DNA from: Massilia sp.
Lineage (GTDB): Bacteria > Pseudomonadota > Gammaproteobacteria > Burkholderiales > Burkholderiaceae_D
Direction: 5' to 3'
DNA length: 21,190 nucleotides
Assembly: GCA_028291845.1 (NCBI GenBank)
Contig: JAQGNM010000197.1
Span: forward strand, 1-21,190
Part shown: positions 6,365 to 13,772 of the stretch, in pieces
How positions within the stretch are numbered: the first letter of the stretch is position 1
Layout of the letters: each line of letters opens with the position of its first letter
Position numbers and translations under genes: made by a program
Notes under the pieces: generated by a model
Databases searched by the model: none
What the model was told of the DNA's origin: nothing
What the model saw: only the letters and a program-made list of their open reading frames with translations

Positions 6365-7000
6365 ATGATACGCGTTGCCATTTGTGACGACCACCAGATT
6401 GTACGAGCAGGATTCAAGCAGATTTTTTCGTCCGCGGGAGACGACTTCACCGTCGTCGCCGAGGGCGCCACGGGCCGCGAGGCCCTCGACATCGCGCGCC
6501 GCGAGATTTGCGATGTGCTCCTGCTCGATATCGCCATGCCCGATCAGAGCGGCATCGATATCCTGCGCACGATCCGCCAGGGGCAGCCGAATTTGCCGGT
6601 GCTGATCTTGTCCGGCTATCCGGCGCAGCAGTACGCCTTGAACTTGTTCAAGATGGGCGCCAATGGCTACCTCAACAAGGAATGCGAAGCGGACGAACTG
6701 AAAACCGCCGTCAAGACCGTGTTTCAGGGCCGCCGTTATGTCAGCTCCACGGTCGGCGAATTGCTGGCCCAGAGTTTCGATCGCGACCCCAACACGGCCT
6801 TGCACACCGAGTTGTCCGACCGCGAATTCCAGGTATTCCTGCGCCTGGCCAAGGGCGCCACGGTGTCCGACATCGGTGTTGCCTTGTCGCTGTCCATCAA
6901 GACCGTGTCGACTTATCGAACACGCATCATGGAAAAAATGGGTTTGCAGTCCAATAGCGACCTGACATATTATGCGATGAAAAATAACTTGTTGGATTAA
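6365..7000 (+). CDS. NarL/FixJ-family response regulator
   Basis: A 211-residue transcription factor controlled by phosphorylation. The receiver domain (about 1-120) shows the acidic pair D8-D9, the phospho-acceptor D55 in LLLDIAMPDQSG, the switch Ser in ILSGYP (S83) and K105 in GYLNKE. The C-terminal LuxR-type helix-turn-helix (about 148-195) is LSDREFQVFLRLAKGATVSDIGVALSLSIKTVSTYRTRIMEKMGL. AAGGGA lies 5 nt before ATG 6365. The HisKA_3 sensor kinase downstream (starting 7251, after a 250-nt gap) is the expected partner. It resembles UvrY/GacA-like and other betaproteobacterial regulators; the target genes cannot be told from sequence. Confidence 0.93.
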   Translation: MIRVAICDDHQIVRAGFKQIFSSAGDDFTVVAEGATGREALDIARREICDVLLLDIAMPDQSGIDILRTIRQGQPNLPVLILSGYPAQQYALNLFKMGANGYLNKECEADELKTAVKTVFQGRRYVSSTVGELLAQSFDRDPNTALHTELSDREFQVFLRLAKGATVSDIGVALSLSIKTVSTYRTRIMEKMGLQSNSDLTYYAMKNNLLD

Positions 7001-7250
7001 CGCTTCCAGTACCTGGTGCGCGGGCCATTTGCGGTCTCCGGTACGAGCCACACGCGAGCCGTGCCGACGCACAGCTCCGTGCTTCGACCGCAACTCTTCC
7101 CCCGCTACGCGGTCCTGAATGCGTTCGACGCTGCATGGGCCTGCCCGCATTGAACGTCGAAATCGCCAAGGATTTACAGGCGCCAAGTTCAGCGCAGCCC
7201 CCGGTCTTGCTGTTGCTCAGATGTGTTTATTGCGCAGAAGGACGCCGAGG
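7001..7250 (+). other. Intergenic stretch between regulator and sensor kinase
   Basis: No convincing gene, terminator or promoter was seen in these 250 nt. Two overlapping inverted repeats exist: AATGCG/CGCATT (7118-7123/7146-7151) and TTCGACG/CGTCGAA (7124-7130/7155-7161). They could form alternative stems, but nothing else supports a regulatory role. An in-frame ATG at 7119 would extend the kinase by 44 residues of non-family sequence and is not preferred. Confidence 0.4.
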
Positions 7251-8750
7251 ATGTATTTTTCCACCGATGCCGGTTTAAAGCCGGGCCTGCCGTTTTACAA
7301 GACGGTACTGTGCCTCGTGTGCGTGCTGATACTGATCGTCAACGGTGTCAGCCTCGCCCACAATCTGCAATCGCTCAACGAGGCCAACGCGCTGCAGAAC
7401 CACGGCGCGCGTGTGGCCGACAAGGTGCAATCGCTCAATGTACTGGTCACCGACGCCGAGTCGAACCTGCGTGGCTTCTTTCTTTCCGGTTCCGACAGTT
7501 ACCTGCGTCAGGTCCGCAGCGCGCGCGGCGAGGCTACTCAGCAGTTTTCGCAGTTGCGCGACCTGTTGGCCGACAACCCCAATCAACTGAAAAACCTGGC
7601 GCAACTGGAAAACCTGGTGCGGCGCGAATTCGCTGCGATGGACGACATGTTGCGCGTCTACCGCATCGGCGGCCTGGGCGATGTGGCGAAAATCACCCGG
7701 AGCCTGGGCAGCGACAGCACCGTTGACGAGATTCGCCTGGTGGTGGTGATCATCGCCCAGGAACAGCGCGAGTTGCTGGCCGCGCGCAGCGCCGCGTACA
7801 ACCGCGAATACCGCAATGCCGTGATGCTCGGCATCGGCATCAACCTGGTAGCGATCCTGGTCATCCTGCTGTTCTATCGCCTGATCCGGCGCAGTTTTTT
7901 CTCCAGGGTGGTGGCGCAGCGCGCGCTCGAACACGCCAACCAGAATCTCGAATCGATGGTTGCGGTGCGTACCGAACAATTGTCGGTGTTGTCGCGCCAC
8001 CTGATCAGCGTGGCCGAGGAAGAAAAATCGCGCCTGGCGCGCGAGCTGCACGACGAAATGGGCGCCAATCTCACCGCCATCAGCATCGATCTCAACGCGG
8101 TCGCCGAACGCCTCAAGGCGCAGCAGCCGCAACTGGCCGGCATGCTCGAGCGCGCCCGCGCCACCCTGGTCGATACGGTGCAACTGAAACGCCGCATCGT
8201 CGAGGACTTGCGGCCGAGCTTGCTCGACAATCTGGGATTGTCGGCCGCCGTGCAAAGTTACTGTAATGAATTCAGCCAGCTGACCAATATCGATTGCGAG
8301 GCGCTGGTCGACCGCGCCGTCGACAGCGCCGGGCCGATGCATGCGATCGCCGCGTTCCGTATCGTCCAGGAAGCCTTGAACAATGTCGCCAAGTACGCGA
8401 AGGCGCGCACCGTGATCGTTCACCTGGCGGTGGAAGAAGCGAACCTGGTGCTGGAAATTTCCGACGACGGCGTCGGCATCGCCGTCGACGCCGTGCTGGC
8501 GCCCAAGTCGCACGGCCTGCTTGGCATGCGCGAGCGCGCCTTGCTACTGGGCGGTAGTTTTGTCGTGCGCCGCGGCGTCAACGAGCGTGGCACCTGCATC
8601 GACGTCTCGATTCCGCTGCGCAGCGGGGCGCAGGACGCAGCGCCCTGTGTTCCCGCGGTTGCGCTGGAGGCGGTTGAGAGCATCGACATTCAGACGCCGC
8701 AAACCCCGCTCCACAAAACACAAACGCCGGCAGTGCCGGCGTCTGGTTGA
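7251..8750 (+). CDS. Sensor histidine kinase (CHASE3-like sensor, HisKA_3)
   Basis: A 499-residue membrane kinase. ATG 7251 is preferred because AAGGA (7238-7242) lies 8 nt upstream and the first membrane helix then starts near residue 17. Order: TM1 (about 17-34), a periplasmic helical CHASE3-like domain (about 37-187, with DAESNLRGFFLSG), TM2 (about 191-210), a coiled-coil linker, then HisKA_3 with the phospho-accepting His in RLARELHDEMG (H267). The HATPase_c domain follows, with N-box EALNNVAKYAKA, G1 EISDDGVGI and GLLGMRERALLLGG. The natural partner is the NarL-type regulator upstream. The last 40 residues are a low-complexity tail rich in Ala, Pro and Thr, its end encoded by a palindrome that serves as a terminator. 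The stimulus is unknown. Confidence 0.92.
   Translation: MYFSTDAGLKPGLPFYKTVLCLVCVLILIVNGVSLAHNLQSLNEANALQNHGARVADKVQSLNVLVTDAESNLRGFFLSGSDSYLRQVRSARGEATQQFSQLRDLLADNPNQLKNLAQLENLVRREFAAMDDMLRVYRIGGLGDVAKITRSLGSDSTVDEIRLVVVIIAQEQRELLAARSAAYNREYRNAVMLGIGINLVAILVILLFYRLIRRSFFSRVVAQRALEHANQNLESMVAVRTEQLSVLSRHLISVAEEEKSRLARELHDEMGANLTAISIDLNAVAERLKAQQPQLAGMLERARATLVDTVQLKRRIVEDLRPSLLDNLGLSAAVQSYCNEFSQLTNIDCEALVDRAVDSAGPMHAIAAFRIVQEALNNVAKYAKARTVIVHLAVEEANLVLEISDDGVGIAVDAVLAPKSHGLLGMRERALLLGGSFVVRRGVNERGTCIDVSIPLRSGAQDAAPCVPAVALEAVESIDIQTPQTPLHKTQTPAVPASG
8710..8742 (-). terminator. Intrinsic terminator of the convergent Crp/Fnr-type gene
   Basis: ACGCCGGC (8724-8731) pairs with GCCGGCGT (8735-8742) around AGT. 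Read on the minus strand, the hairpin is followed by TTTGTGTTTTGTGG, a fair T-rich tail. The plus-strand tail (8743 onward) is weaker. It lies inside the end of the sensor kinase gene and 38 nt past the stop codon of the minus-strand gene. Confidence 0.65.
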
Positions 8751-8779
8751 TTTGTTGCTCAGTCTAACTAGAAAAGCTC

Positions 8780-9589
8780 TTAGCGGGCGACGTCCGCCAG
8801 CAGGCGATCGTATTCGGTCTTGGCGACCTTGTAGCATTCACCAGCGTATTCTTCGAGGCCGGCACGGTCGATCACGGTGATGTTGCCGCGACGGTAGGTG
8901 ATCAGGCCGTCATCCTGCAGCTTGCCGGCAGCGGCGGTGATCGATTCGCGGCGCACGCCGAGCATGATCGAAATCAGTTCCTGGGTCACCTTCAATTCGT
9001 TCGATGGCGAGCGGTCCAGGCGGTCGAGCAGCCAGCGGCACAGCTTTTGTTCGATCGAGCTGTGACGGCCGCCGACAGCATTCTGCGCCATCTGCGCAAA
9101 CAGGGCATTGGTGTAGCGCATCAGCAGCTGGGGCAGGGCGCCGCCCTGGTTGAAGGCGTCGCGCAGAAACTGTGTTTTAAGGCGGTAGCCGTAGCCGGCG
9201 CTCTGGACCACGGCACTGCAGGTGGCGCGCTCGCCCATGAACAGGGACATACCGCACACACCTTCATGGCCGATCACGGCAATTTCGGTGGTCGCGCCGT
9301 CTTCCATCACGTACAGCAGCGAGACGATGGCGGTGGTTGGAAAATACACATTTTCCAGCTTGCTGCCACATTCGAATAATTCCTTGCCAAATGGCAGGGC
9401 GACCAGCTCAAGGTGGTCGAACAGGGTTTCCAGGTCGTGGCGGGGCAGGGCTGCGAGCAGCTCGTTCTGCTGGGTGCCGCTGTAGCTCACCACTGGCTTG
9501 GCGCCGGCTTTGAATTCCGCGGCGGTGGCCGGGAACGGGCTGGCCGACTGCGATTTCTGCGACATACCACCAAGTTGAGTGCTGTTCAT
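8780..9589 (-). CDS. Crp/Fnr-family transcriptional regulator
   Basis: A 269-residue cytoplasmic regulator. Residues about 50-165 form the cyclic-nucleotide-binding-type beta roll (ELVALPFGKELFECG, TEIAVIGHEGVCGMSLFMGE). A long dimerization helix follows, then the Crp-type helix-turn-helix (about 198-245: VTQELISIMLGVRRESITAAAGKLQDDGLITYRRG). The phosphate-binding cassette lacks the Gly-Glu-Leu signature of cAMP-binding CRP, and there is no N-terminal cysteine cluster as in FNR. Neither cAMP nor an iron-sulfur cluster is therefore indicated. The start at 9589 has AGAGG 5 nt upstream on its strand; an alternative Met lies at residue 9. It converges on the sensor kinase and is divergent from the OmpR-type regulator. 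The ligand is unknown. Confidence 0.92.
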   Translation of the reverse strand: MNSTQLGGMSQKSQSASPFPATAAEFKAGAKPVVSYSGTQQNELLAALPRHDLETLFDHLELVALPFGKELFECGSKLENVYFPTTAIVSLLYVMEDGATTEIAVIGHEGVCGMSLFMGERATCSAVVQSAGYGYRLKTQFLRDAFNQGGALPQLLMRYTNALFAQMAQNAVGGRHSSIEQKLCRWLLDRLDRSPSNELKVTQELISIMLGVRRESITAAAGKLQDDGLITYRRGNITVIDRAGLEEYAGECYKVAKTEYDRLLADVAR

Positions 9590-9698
9590 TTTTTCCTCTT
9601 TAGCTCTTCAAGACATCGTTGCGCTCGGGCTTGCTTTGTAACTTCGGTTGCCGTTTGCGATGGGTGAACTTTAAAGCGTCGGTCTGTTGGCGAACATA

Positions 9699-9729
9699 AG
9701 ATTAGCAGTCGCCACCGTGTAGGTTCCAA
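9699..9729 (-). promoter_or_regulatory. Candidate promoter of the Crp/Fnr-type gene
   Basis: On the minus strand TGC-TAATCT gives an extended -10 (hexamer 9704-9699). TTGGAA (9729-9724) lies 19 bp upstream as a weak -35. It would give a leader of about 100 nt. Pattern match only. Confidence 0.35.
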
Positions 9730-9981
9730 GCAGACAACTGTGTCAGCTTTGTCCTACTGGGAGAATCGGGTCAAACAGCCTTTTTTCACCCGTATTCCAT
9801 AGTTTGTGCTTAAAAATCATGCAGTTCGAGGCGAAATTATTTTCGCAGCATGTGCATTCGAGATCGTTTTTATAACGCTTTGCGCGACGGTAGGGCTCGA
9901 AACTGCCGAGATTGAACTACTCCTACGCGAAATTTTCGATCGGAAAGTTATCCCTGCACGGAAAACGCCACATTCTTGCTA

Positions 9982-10010
9982 TTGGGCACGCAGCAAAACT
10001 GCCGCATAAT
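9982..10010 (+). promoter_or_regulatory. Candidate promoter of the OmpR-type regulator and kinase
   Basis: TTGGGC (9982-9987), a 17-bp spacer and CATAAT (10005-10010) form a fair sigma70 promoter, with transcription expected near 10017. The leader would be only about 28 nt and lacks a clear ribosome binding site before ATG 10045. If this promoter is right, starts at 9976 and 10009 are excluded. Confidence 0.45.
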
Positions 10011-10044
10011 GGCCTCTTTTCCGCTCCGCTCCAGTAATCTCCGC

Positions 10045-10770
10045 ATGCAAGCTCCTCTCTCCATCCTGCTGGTCGAAGACGACGCCGTACTGGCCGACGG
10101 CATCGGCCGCATGCTCGAAGCGCAAGGTATTCACGCCGAGCAGGTCGGCGACGGCTTGCTGGCCGATCAGCTGCTGCAGCGCGGCGTGCCGGCGGCGACG
10201 GTGGCGGTGATCGATATCGGCCTGCCCGGTATCGACGGCTTCGAGGTGGTGCGCCGCTTGCGCGAACGGGGCAGCGCCATGCCGGTGCTGCTGCTGACCG
10301 CGCGCGACGCCGTCGAAGACCGCGTGCGGGGCCTGGAGACGGGCGCCGACGACTACCTGGTCAAGCCGTTCGCCAGCGCCGAGCTGGTGGCGCGCATTCG
10401 CGCGCTGGCGCGGCGCACCGTGCAAAAGAGCGCCACCCTGGCGCTGGGTCACCTGTACCTGGACCTTGACACCCGCCGCGCCCGCATCGGCGAGCGCAGC
10501 ATCGAGCTGTCGGTGCGCGAGTGGGCGGTGCTCGAGTACCTGCTGCAGCATGGCGGCCGGGTGGTGTCGAAGCAGCAGATCGTCGACGCCATCGCGCCGT
10601 GGGCGGAAGAGTTGACGCTCAACGCGGTCGAGGTGTACGTCTCGCGCCTGCGCCTGAAACTGGTCGACGCCGGCGTGGCGATCCGTACCATTCGCGGCTT
10701 CGGCTACATGCTCGAGGTCGATATCGCGGCCGACAGCGCGGTCGATAACGCGGCCAGCGACGCGCCGTGA
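10045..10770 (+). CDS. OmpR-family response regulator (TctD/QseB-like)
   Basis: A 241-residue transcription factor. The receiver domain (about 6-118) has ILLVEDD with the acidic pair D12-D13, phospho-acceptor D57 in VIDIGLPGIDG, the switch Thr in LLLTARDA and K107 in DDYLVKPFA. The C-terminal winged helix (about 140-228) includes LSVREWAVLEYLLQHGGRVVSKQQIVDAI and NAVEVYVSRLRLKL, then IRTIRGFGYML. ATG 10045 places the first beta strand at the N-terminus as in the family; upstream in-frame ATGs at 9976 and 10009 add non-family sequence. The gene overlaps the kinase by 4 nt. OmpR-family proteins bind direct repeats at about 11-bp spacing, and such an array lies before the pilE-like gene at 12154-12204. 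Confidence 0.93.
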   Translation: MQAPLSILLVEDDAVLADGIGRMLEAQGIHAEQVGDGLLADQLLQRGVPAATVAVIDIGLPGIDGFEVVRRLRERGSAMPVLLLTARDAVEDRVRGLETGADDYLVKPFASAELVARIRALARRTVQKSATLALGHLYLDLDTRRARIGERSIELSVREWAVLEYLLQHGGRVVSKQQIVDAIAPWAEELTLNAVEVYVSRLRLKLVDAGVAIRTIRGFGYMLEVDIAADSAVDNAASDAP

Positions 10771-12146
10771 AAAGCATCCGGGTCCGCCTGCTGACCTGGC
10801 TGATCGGCCCGATTCTGCTGCTCAACCTGGCCGGCGCCAGCCTGATCTACTTGCTGGCCTGGGGACCGGTCCATCAAGCGTTCGACCGCGGCTTGCAGGA
10901 CGCGGCGGCGGCGCTGGCGGCGCGGGTCGGCGTCGACGGCACGCTCGATTTGCCGGCGCGCGCGCAACGCGCCCTGATCGACGGCAGCGGCAGCGGCGCC
11001 GGCATCGACAGCGGCGCCACCTGGTTTGCCGTGCGCGACCGCCAGGGCCGCCTGCTGGCTGGCGACGCCGGCTTGAACCTGCGCTTCGGCGACGGCGCCA
11101 CCTTGCTCGACACCCGCCTGCATGGCGTGCCGGTGCGGGTGGCGGGCGAACTGACCGAGGCCGGCGGCACGGTGGCGGTGGCGCGCGGCAGCGCCGCCCG
11201 CAGCCCGCCGGCGGCCACGGTGCGGGTGCTGCTGCTGCTCGAGGCGCTGTTCACCTTCGTGTTGGCCGGGCTGATCTGGTTTGCCGTCACCCGCGGTTTG
11301 CTGCCGCTCGACCGCCTGCGCGCCGACCTCGACGCGCGCGACTGGACCGACACGGCGCCGGTGGCCGCGCGCGCGGTGCCGGTCGAGCTGGCGCCGGTGG
11401 TGGCCGCCTTCGACAATCTGCTGGCGCGCCTGCAGGCGGGCACACGCGCGCAGCACGAGTTTCTCGCCAACGTGGCGCACCAGCTGAGAACCCCGCTGGC
11501 AGGCGTCAAGCTGCAGCTCGAATGGCTGAGCGCGCGCCACCGCGACGACCTCGATACCGTCAAGTCGGTGCGCCTGATGCTGCTGTCGAACGAGCGCATG
11601 ATCCGCCAGACCAACCAGTTGCTGGCGCTGGCGCGCGCCGAACCGAGCCGTTTTGAAAAGACCCGCCTCGAGCCGCTCGATCTGGCCGCCCAGGTGGCCG
11701 AGTCGATCCAGCACTTCGTCGACCGCGCGCTGGCGAAAAAAATCGATCTCGGCTTTGAACTGGCGCCGGTAACGATTGCCGGCGACGCCTTCCTGCTGCG
11801 CGACCTGATCGACAACCTGGTCGACAATGCCCTGCGCTACACCCCCGACGGCGGCGCCGTCACCGTGCGCTGCCTGGCCGAACCGGGCCAGGGCAGCGAG
11901 CCGGGCGCCGCGCTGCTGGAAGTGGAAGACTCCGGACCGGGCATCGCCGCCGCCGAGCGCGAACGGGTGTTCAGCCGTTTCGTGCGGCTGGCCGAGCACA
12001 CCAGCGGCAGCGGACTGGGGCTGGCGATCGTGCGCGATATTGCCCTGGCGCACGCGGCGCAGGTGACGATGGCCGCGGCGCGCGGCGGGCCGGGCGCCTT
12101 GTTTCAGGTGCGTTTCCCCTTGATTGGTGTTGGCGCAACGCAATAA
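10767..12146 (+). CDS. Sensor histidine kinase (TctE/QseC-like)
   Basis: A 459-residue inner-membrane kinase, partner of the preceding regulator. It starts at GTG 10767 in the overlap GTGA, so translation is coupled. TM1 (about 9-30, LLTWLIGPILLLNLAGASLIY) and the following segment resemble the 2CSK_N periplasmic domain of the TctE group. TM2 spans about 153-175. HisKA follows with the phospho-accepting His in NVAHQLRTPLAG (H238; the common HE is HQ here), then HATPase_c with LIDNLVDNALRYTP, VEDSGPGI and SGSGLGLAIVRDIAL. No tricarboxylate transporter (tctCBA) genes lie nearby, so citrate sensing is not supported. The minor-pilin operon begins 113 nt downstream. Confidence 0.92.
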   Translation: MKSIRVRLLTWLIGPILLLNLAGASLIYLLAWGPVHQAFDRGLQDAAAALAARVGVDGTLDLPARAQRALIDGSGSGAGIDSGATWFAVRDRQGRLLAGDAGLNLRFGDGATLLDTRLHGVPVRVAGELTEAGGTVAVARGSAARSPPAATVRVLLLLEALFTFVLAGLIWFAVTRGLLPLDRLRADLDARDWTDTAPVAARAVPVELAPVVAAFDNLLARLQAGTRAQHEFLANVAHQLRTPLAGVKLQLEWLSARHRDDLDTVKSVRLMLLSNERMIRQTNQLLALARAEPSRFEKTRLEPLDLAAQVAESIQHFVDRALAKKIDLGFELAPVTIAGDAFLLRDLIDNLVDNALRYTPDGGAVTVRCLAEPGQGSEPGAALLEVEDSGPGIAAAERERVFSRFVRLAEHTSGSGLGLAIVRDIALAHAAQVTMAAARGGPGALFQVRFPLIGVGATQ

Positions 12147-12153
12147 TTTTTCG

Positions 12154-12210
12154 CTTGTCAGCGCTTTGTCAGTATTTCTTCAGGGTAATGTCAGTTTCAG
12201 TCAGTATTCT
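12154..12210 (+). promoter_or_regulatory. Helically phased TGTCAG repeats: OmpR/PhoB-type operator before the pilin operon
   Basis: Five hexamers on the same strand read TGTCAG (12156), TGTCAG (12167), CTTCAG (12178), TGTCAG (12189) and AGTCAG (12199). They are spaced 11, 11, 11 and 10 bp apart, one per helical turn. A -10-like TATTCT (12205-12210) abuts the last repeat and no good -35 is present, as in activator-dependent promoters. Direct repeats at 11 bp are the known binding pattern of OmpR-family regulators; PhoB boxes also contain TGTCA. The array starts 8 nt after the kinase stop codon and ends about 55 nt before the pilE-like start. Confidence 0.65.
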
Positions 12211-12259
12211 CTGTGGGAAACATTCCGGCCGCGTGGCTGGGTTGACCGCAGAGGACACC

Positions 12260-12691
12260 ATGCTACGACAGCAAAAAGGCATTACCCTGATCGAACTGAT
12301 GATTACGCTGGCGATCGTCGGCATCATCAGCGCGATCGCTATTCCCAGCTACCGCGATTACCTGGTGCGTGGGCGCCTGGCTGAAGCGTTCTCGACCCTC
12401 GCTTCGCTGCAGCCGAATGCCGAGCAGTACTGGTCGAACAACCGGACCTTTGTCGGCATGGATCAGCCGCCTAATCCATTCCCGCCAAGTACGCCCAATT
12501 TCACTTACGCCCTGGCGCCCGGCGCCAGCAACGCCGCCTACCTGGTCACCGCCACCGGCCGCGGCACCGTCGCCGGTTTTGCCTTCACCATCGACCAGCA
12601 GGGCAACCGGGTCACCACCTCGGTGCCGTCCGGCTGGACCGCCAACGACAGTTGCTGGGTCGACCGCCGGGGTGGCACATGCACCCAGTAA
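12260..12691 (+). CDS. pilE: Type IV pilin-like minor pilin, PilE family
   Basis: A 143-residue prepilin. ATG 12260 is chosen because AGAGGA (12250-12255) lies 4 nt upstream and the product starts with the short leader MLRQQKG, cleaved before I8 (GITLIELM). The mature protein has Glu at position 5, needed for assembly and N-methylation, though position 1 is Ile rather than Phe. The hydrophobic helix (8-30, ending AIAIPSY) leads into a globular domain with C132 and C141 able to form the C-terminal disulfide loop. It is most like PilE/ComP-type minor pilins. It opens the operon and overlaps the next gene by 13 nt. In Pseudomonas aeruginosa pilE ends the cluster, so the order differs. Confidence 0.9.
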   Translation: MLRQQKGITLIELMITLAIVGIISAIAIPSYRDYLVRGRLAEAFSTLASLQPNAEQYWSNNRTFVGMDQPPNPFPPSTPNFTYALAPGASNAAYLVTATGRGTVAGFAFTIDQQGNRVTTSVPSGWTANDSCWVDRRGGTCTQ

Positions 12692-13323
12692 GCAGCCAGC
12701 GCCGGCGCCACGGCCGCGCGGCCGGCTTCACCTTCGTTGAAATGATGGTGGTGGTGGGGCTGACCGCCGTGTTGCTTGGCTTTGGCATTCCGTCGATGAG
12801 CAACTGGCTGCTGGCCAACAAGGCGGCCGCCGCCAGCGAGTTTTATCTGGAGGGCTTCCGCGCCGCGCGCCAGCAGGCGATCGGCCACAACACCACCAGC
12901 CGGATCGTCCTGTCGAACAACCAGACCACCGGCCAGATGGACTGGCAGGTCGACATCTGCTTTCCCGCCGACGGCGCGCCGTGCACGACGGCGAGCGGCA
13001 ACTGGTCGACGCCGACCACGGCGGCGCCCAACGACCCCGATCCGGGCCTCAAGTACACCTCCTTGCGCCGCACCGCCGACGTGCTGCCGTCGTCCACGGT
13101 GATCGCCCCCAGCCTGCTGCCGGTCAACGCCTATGCCGTGTATTACACCGCGCTGGGCTGGGTCGATACGTCGGTTCCCAACCGCGTGACCAGCATGCAG
13201 TTCGACCCGCTGCCGGCCTACGCCGCGCAACTGCCGACCACGGCGATCGCCATCACCCTGGCCGGCATGCCGATCCGCTGCACCGTCGGCCTGGCCGCCA
13301 CCGACTCGCGCGGGTGCCAGTAA
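12679..13323 (+). CDS. fimT: Minor pilin FimT/FimU (GspH-like)
   Basis: A 214-residue prepilin. The leader MHPVSSQRRRHGRAAG (16 residues) is followed by the cleavage site G16-F17 and FTFVEMMVVVGLTAVLLGFGIPSM, with Glu at mature position 5. The globular domain resembles GspH/FimT: FYLEGFRAARQQAIGHNTTSRIVLSNN, then a segment with several cysteines (CFPADGAPC, IRCTV, RGCQ). FimT/FimU is one of the minor pilins that prime pilus assembly with PilV, PilW, PilX and PilE, forming a tip complex carrying PilY1. ATG 12679 lies inside the end of the pilE-like gene (13-nt overlap), indicating coupled translation. The stop overlaps the pilV start (TAATG). Confidence 0.9.
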   Translation: MHPVSSQRRRHGRAAGFTFVEMMVVVGLTAVLLGFGIPSMSNWLLANKAAAASEFYLEGFRAARQQAIGHNTTSRIVLSNNQTTGQMDWQVDICFPADGAPCTTASGNWSTPTTAAPNDPDPGLKYTSLRRTADVLPSSTVIAPSLLPVNAYAVYYTALGWVDTSVPNRVTSMQFDPLPAYAAQLPTTAIAITLAGMPIRCTVGLAATDSRGCQ

Positions 13324-13772
13324 TGCGCAGCTTGCATCCTCCGCTGCGCCGCGCGCGCTCGCATTACAGCCGCGGCATCGCGCTGCTCGAAGCGCTGATC
13401 GCCACCACCATCCTGGCCATCGGGCTGCTGGGGGCGATCGGCATGCAGGCGCGCGCTTATTCGGCCCTGTCCGACGCCAGCATGCGCGCCGAGGCCACCA
13501 TCGCCAGCGAAAAGCTGCTGGCCCAGATGACCATCGACCAGTCCAACCTGGCTTCGTACGCGTATGCCGGCAGCGGCACCGCCAACGCCAGGCTGACCGG
13601 CTGGATCAGCGAAACGCGCGCGGCGATTCCCGCCGCCAGCATCAAGGTGGTGGTCGCGCCGGTGGCCGGCACCAGCCGCAGCCAGGTCGATATCGCCATC
13701 GGCTGGCAGCGCAAGCAGGGTTCGATCAGAAACGTCCACGCCGTCACTTCCTACATCGCCAATTCCAGATGA
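13323..13772 (+). CDS. pilV: Minor pilin PilV
   Basis: A 149-residue prepilin of the PilV family (GspI-like role). It has a basic leader of 18 residues, cleavage at G18-I19, and the hydrophobic segment IALLEALIATTILAIGLLGAIGMQ with Glu at mature position 5. The typical PilV pattern LLEALIA..IL.IGLLG..G.Q is clear. Position 1 is Ile rather than Phe. The rest contains SDASMRAEATIASEKLLAQM, common to PilV/GspI, and ends in VDIAIGWQRK and HAVTSYI. The start overlaps the fimT stop by one base, and the stop overlaps pilW by 4 nt. It is probably assembled in the minor-pilin tip complex. Confidence 0.93.
   Translation: MRSLHPPLRRARSHYSRGIALLEALIATTILAIGLLGAIGMQARAYSALSDASMRAEATIASEKLLAQMTIDQSNLASYAYAGSGTANARLTGWISETRAAIPAASIKVVVAPVAGTSRSQVDIAIGWQRKQGSIRNVHAVTSYIANSR

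Larger units (their letters stand above)
9590..10044. other. AT-richer divergent intergenic region
   Basis: These 455 nt separate the Crp/Fnr-type gene from the OmpR-type regulator and look visibly AT-richer than their neighbours, especially 9780-9975. They contain promoter candidates for both genes and two CGAAA/TTTCG inverted repeats (9832-9845 and 9928-9938). A 67-codon plus-strand frame at 9806-10009 has no ribosome binding site or recognisable protein features and is not called. No RNA gene was recognised. Confidence 0.5.

Noticed and set aside
7119..7250. N-terminal extension of the sensor kinase from ATG 7119
   Set aside because: Adds 44 Arg-rich residues before the first membrane helix, no ribosome binding site at 7119, whereas ATG 7251 has a good one.
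9741..9754. TGTCAG followed by TGTCC upstream of the OmpR-type regulator as a second operator
   Set aside because: The two elements are 9 bp apart rather than 11 and no further repeats follow.
9806..10009. A 67-codon plus-strand frame in the divergent region
   Set aside because: GTG start without ribosome binding site, no recognisable protein pattern, and it overlaps the promoter candidates of the OmpR-type regulator.
12155..12259. Upstream start of the PilE-like protein at 12155
   Set aside because: Would place 35 extra residues before the prepilin leader and run through the phased repeat array; ATG 12260 has a ribosome binding site and a normal 7-residue leader.
12668..12690. A sigma54-like TGGCAC near the end of the PilE-like gene
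   Set aside because: No TTGC-type element at the required spacing; the match is chance within coding sequence.
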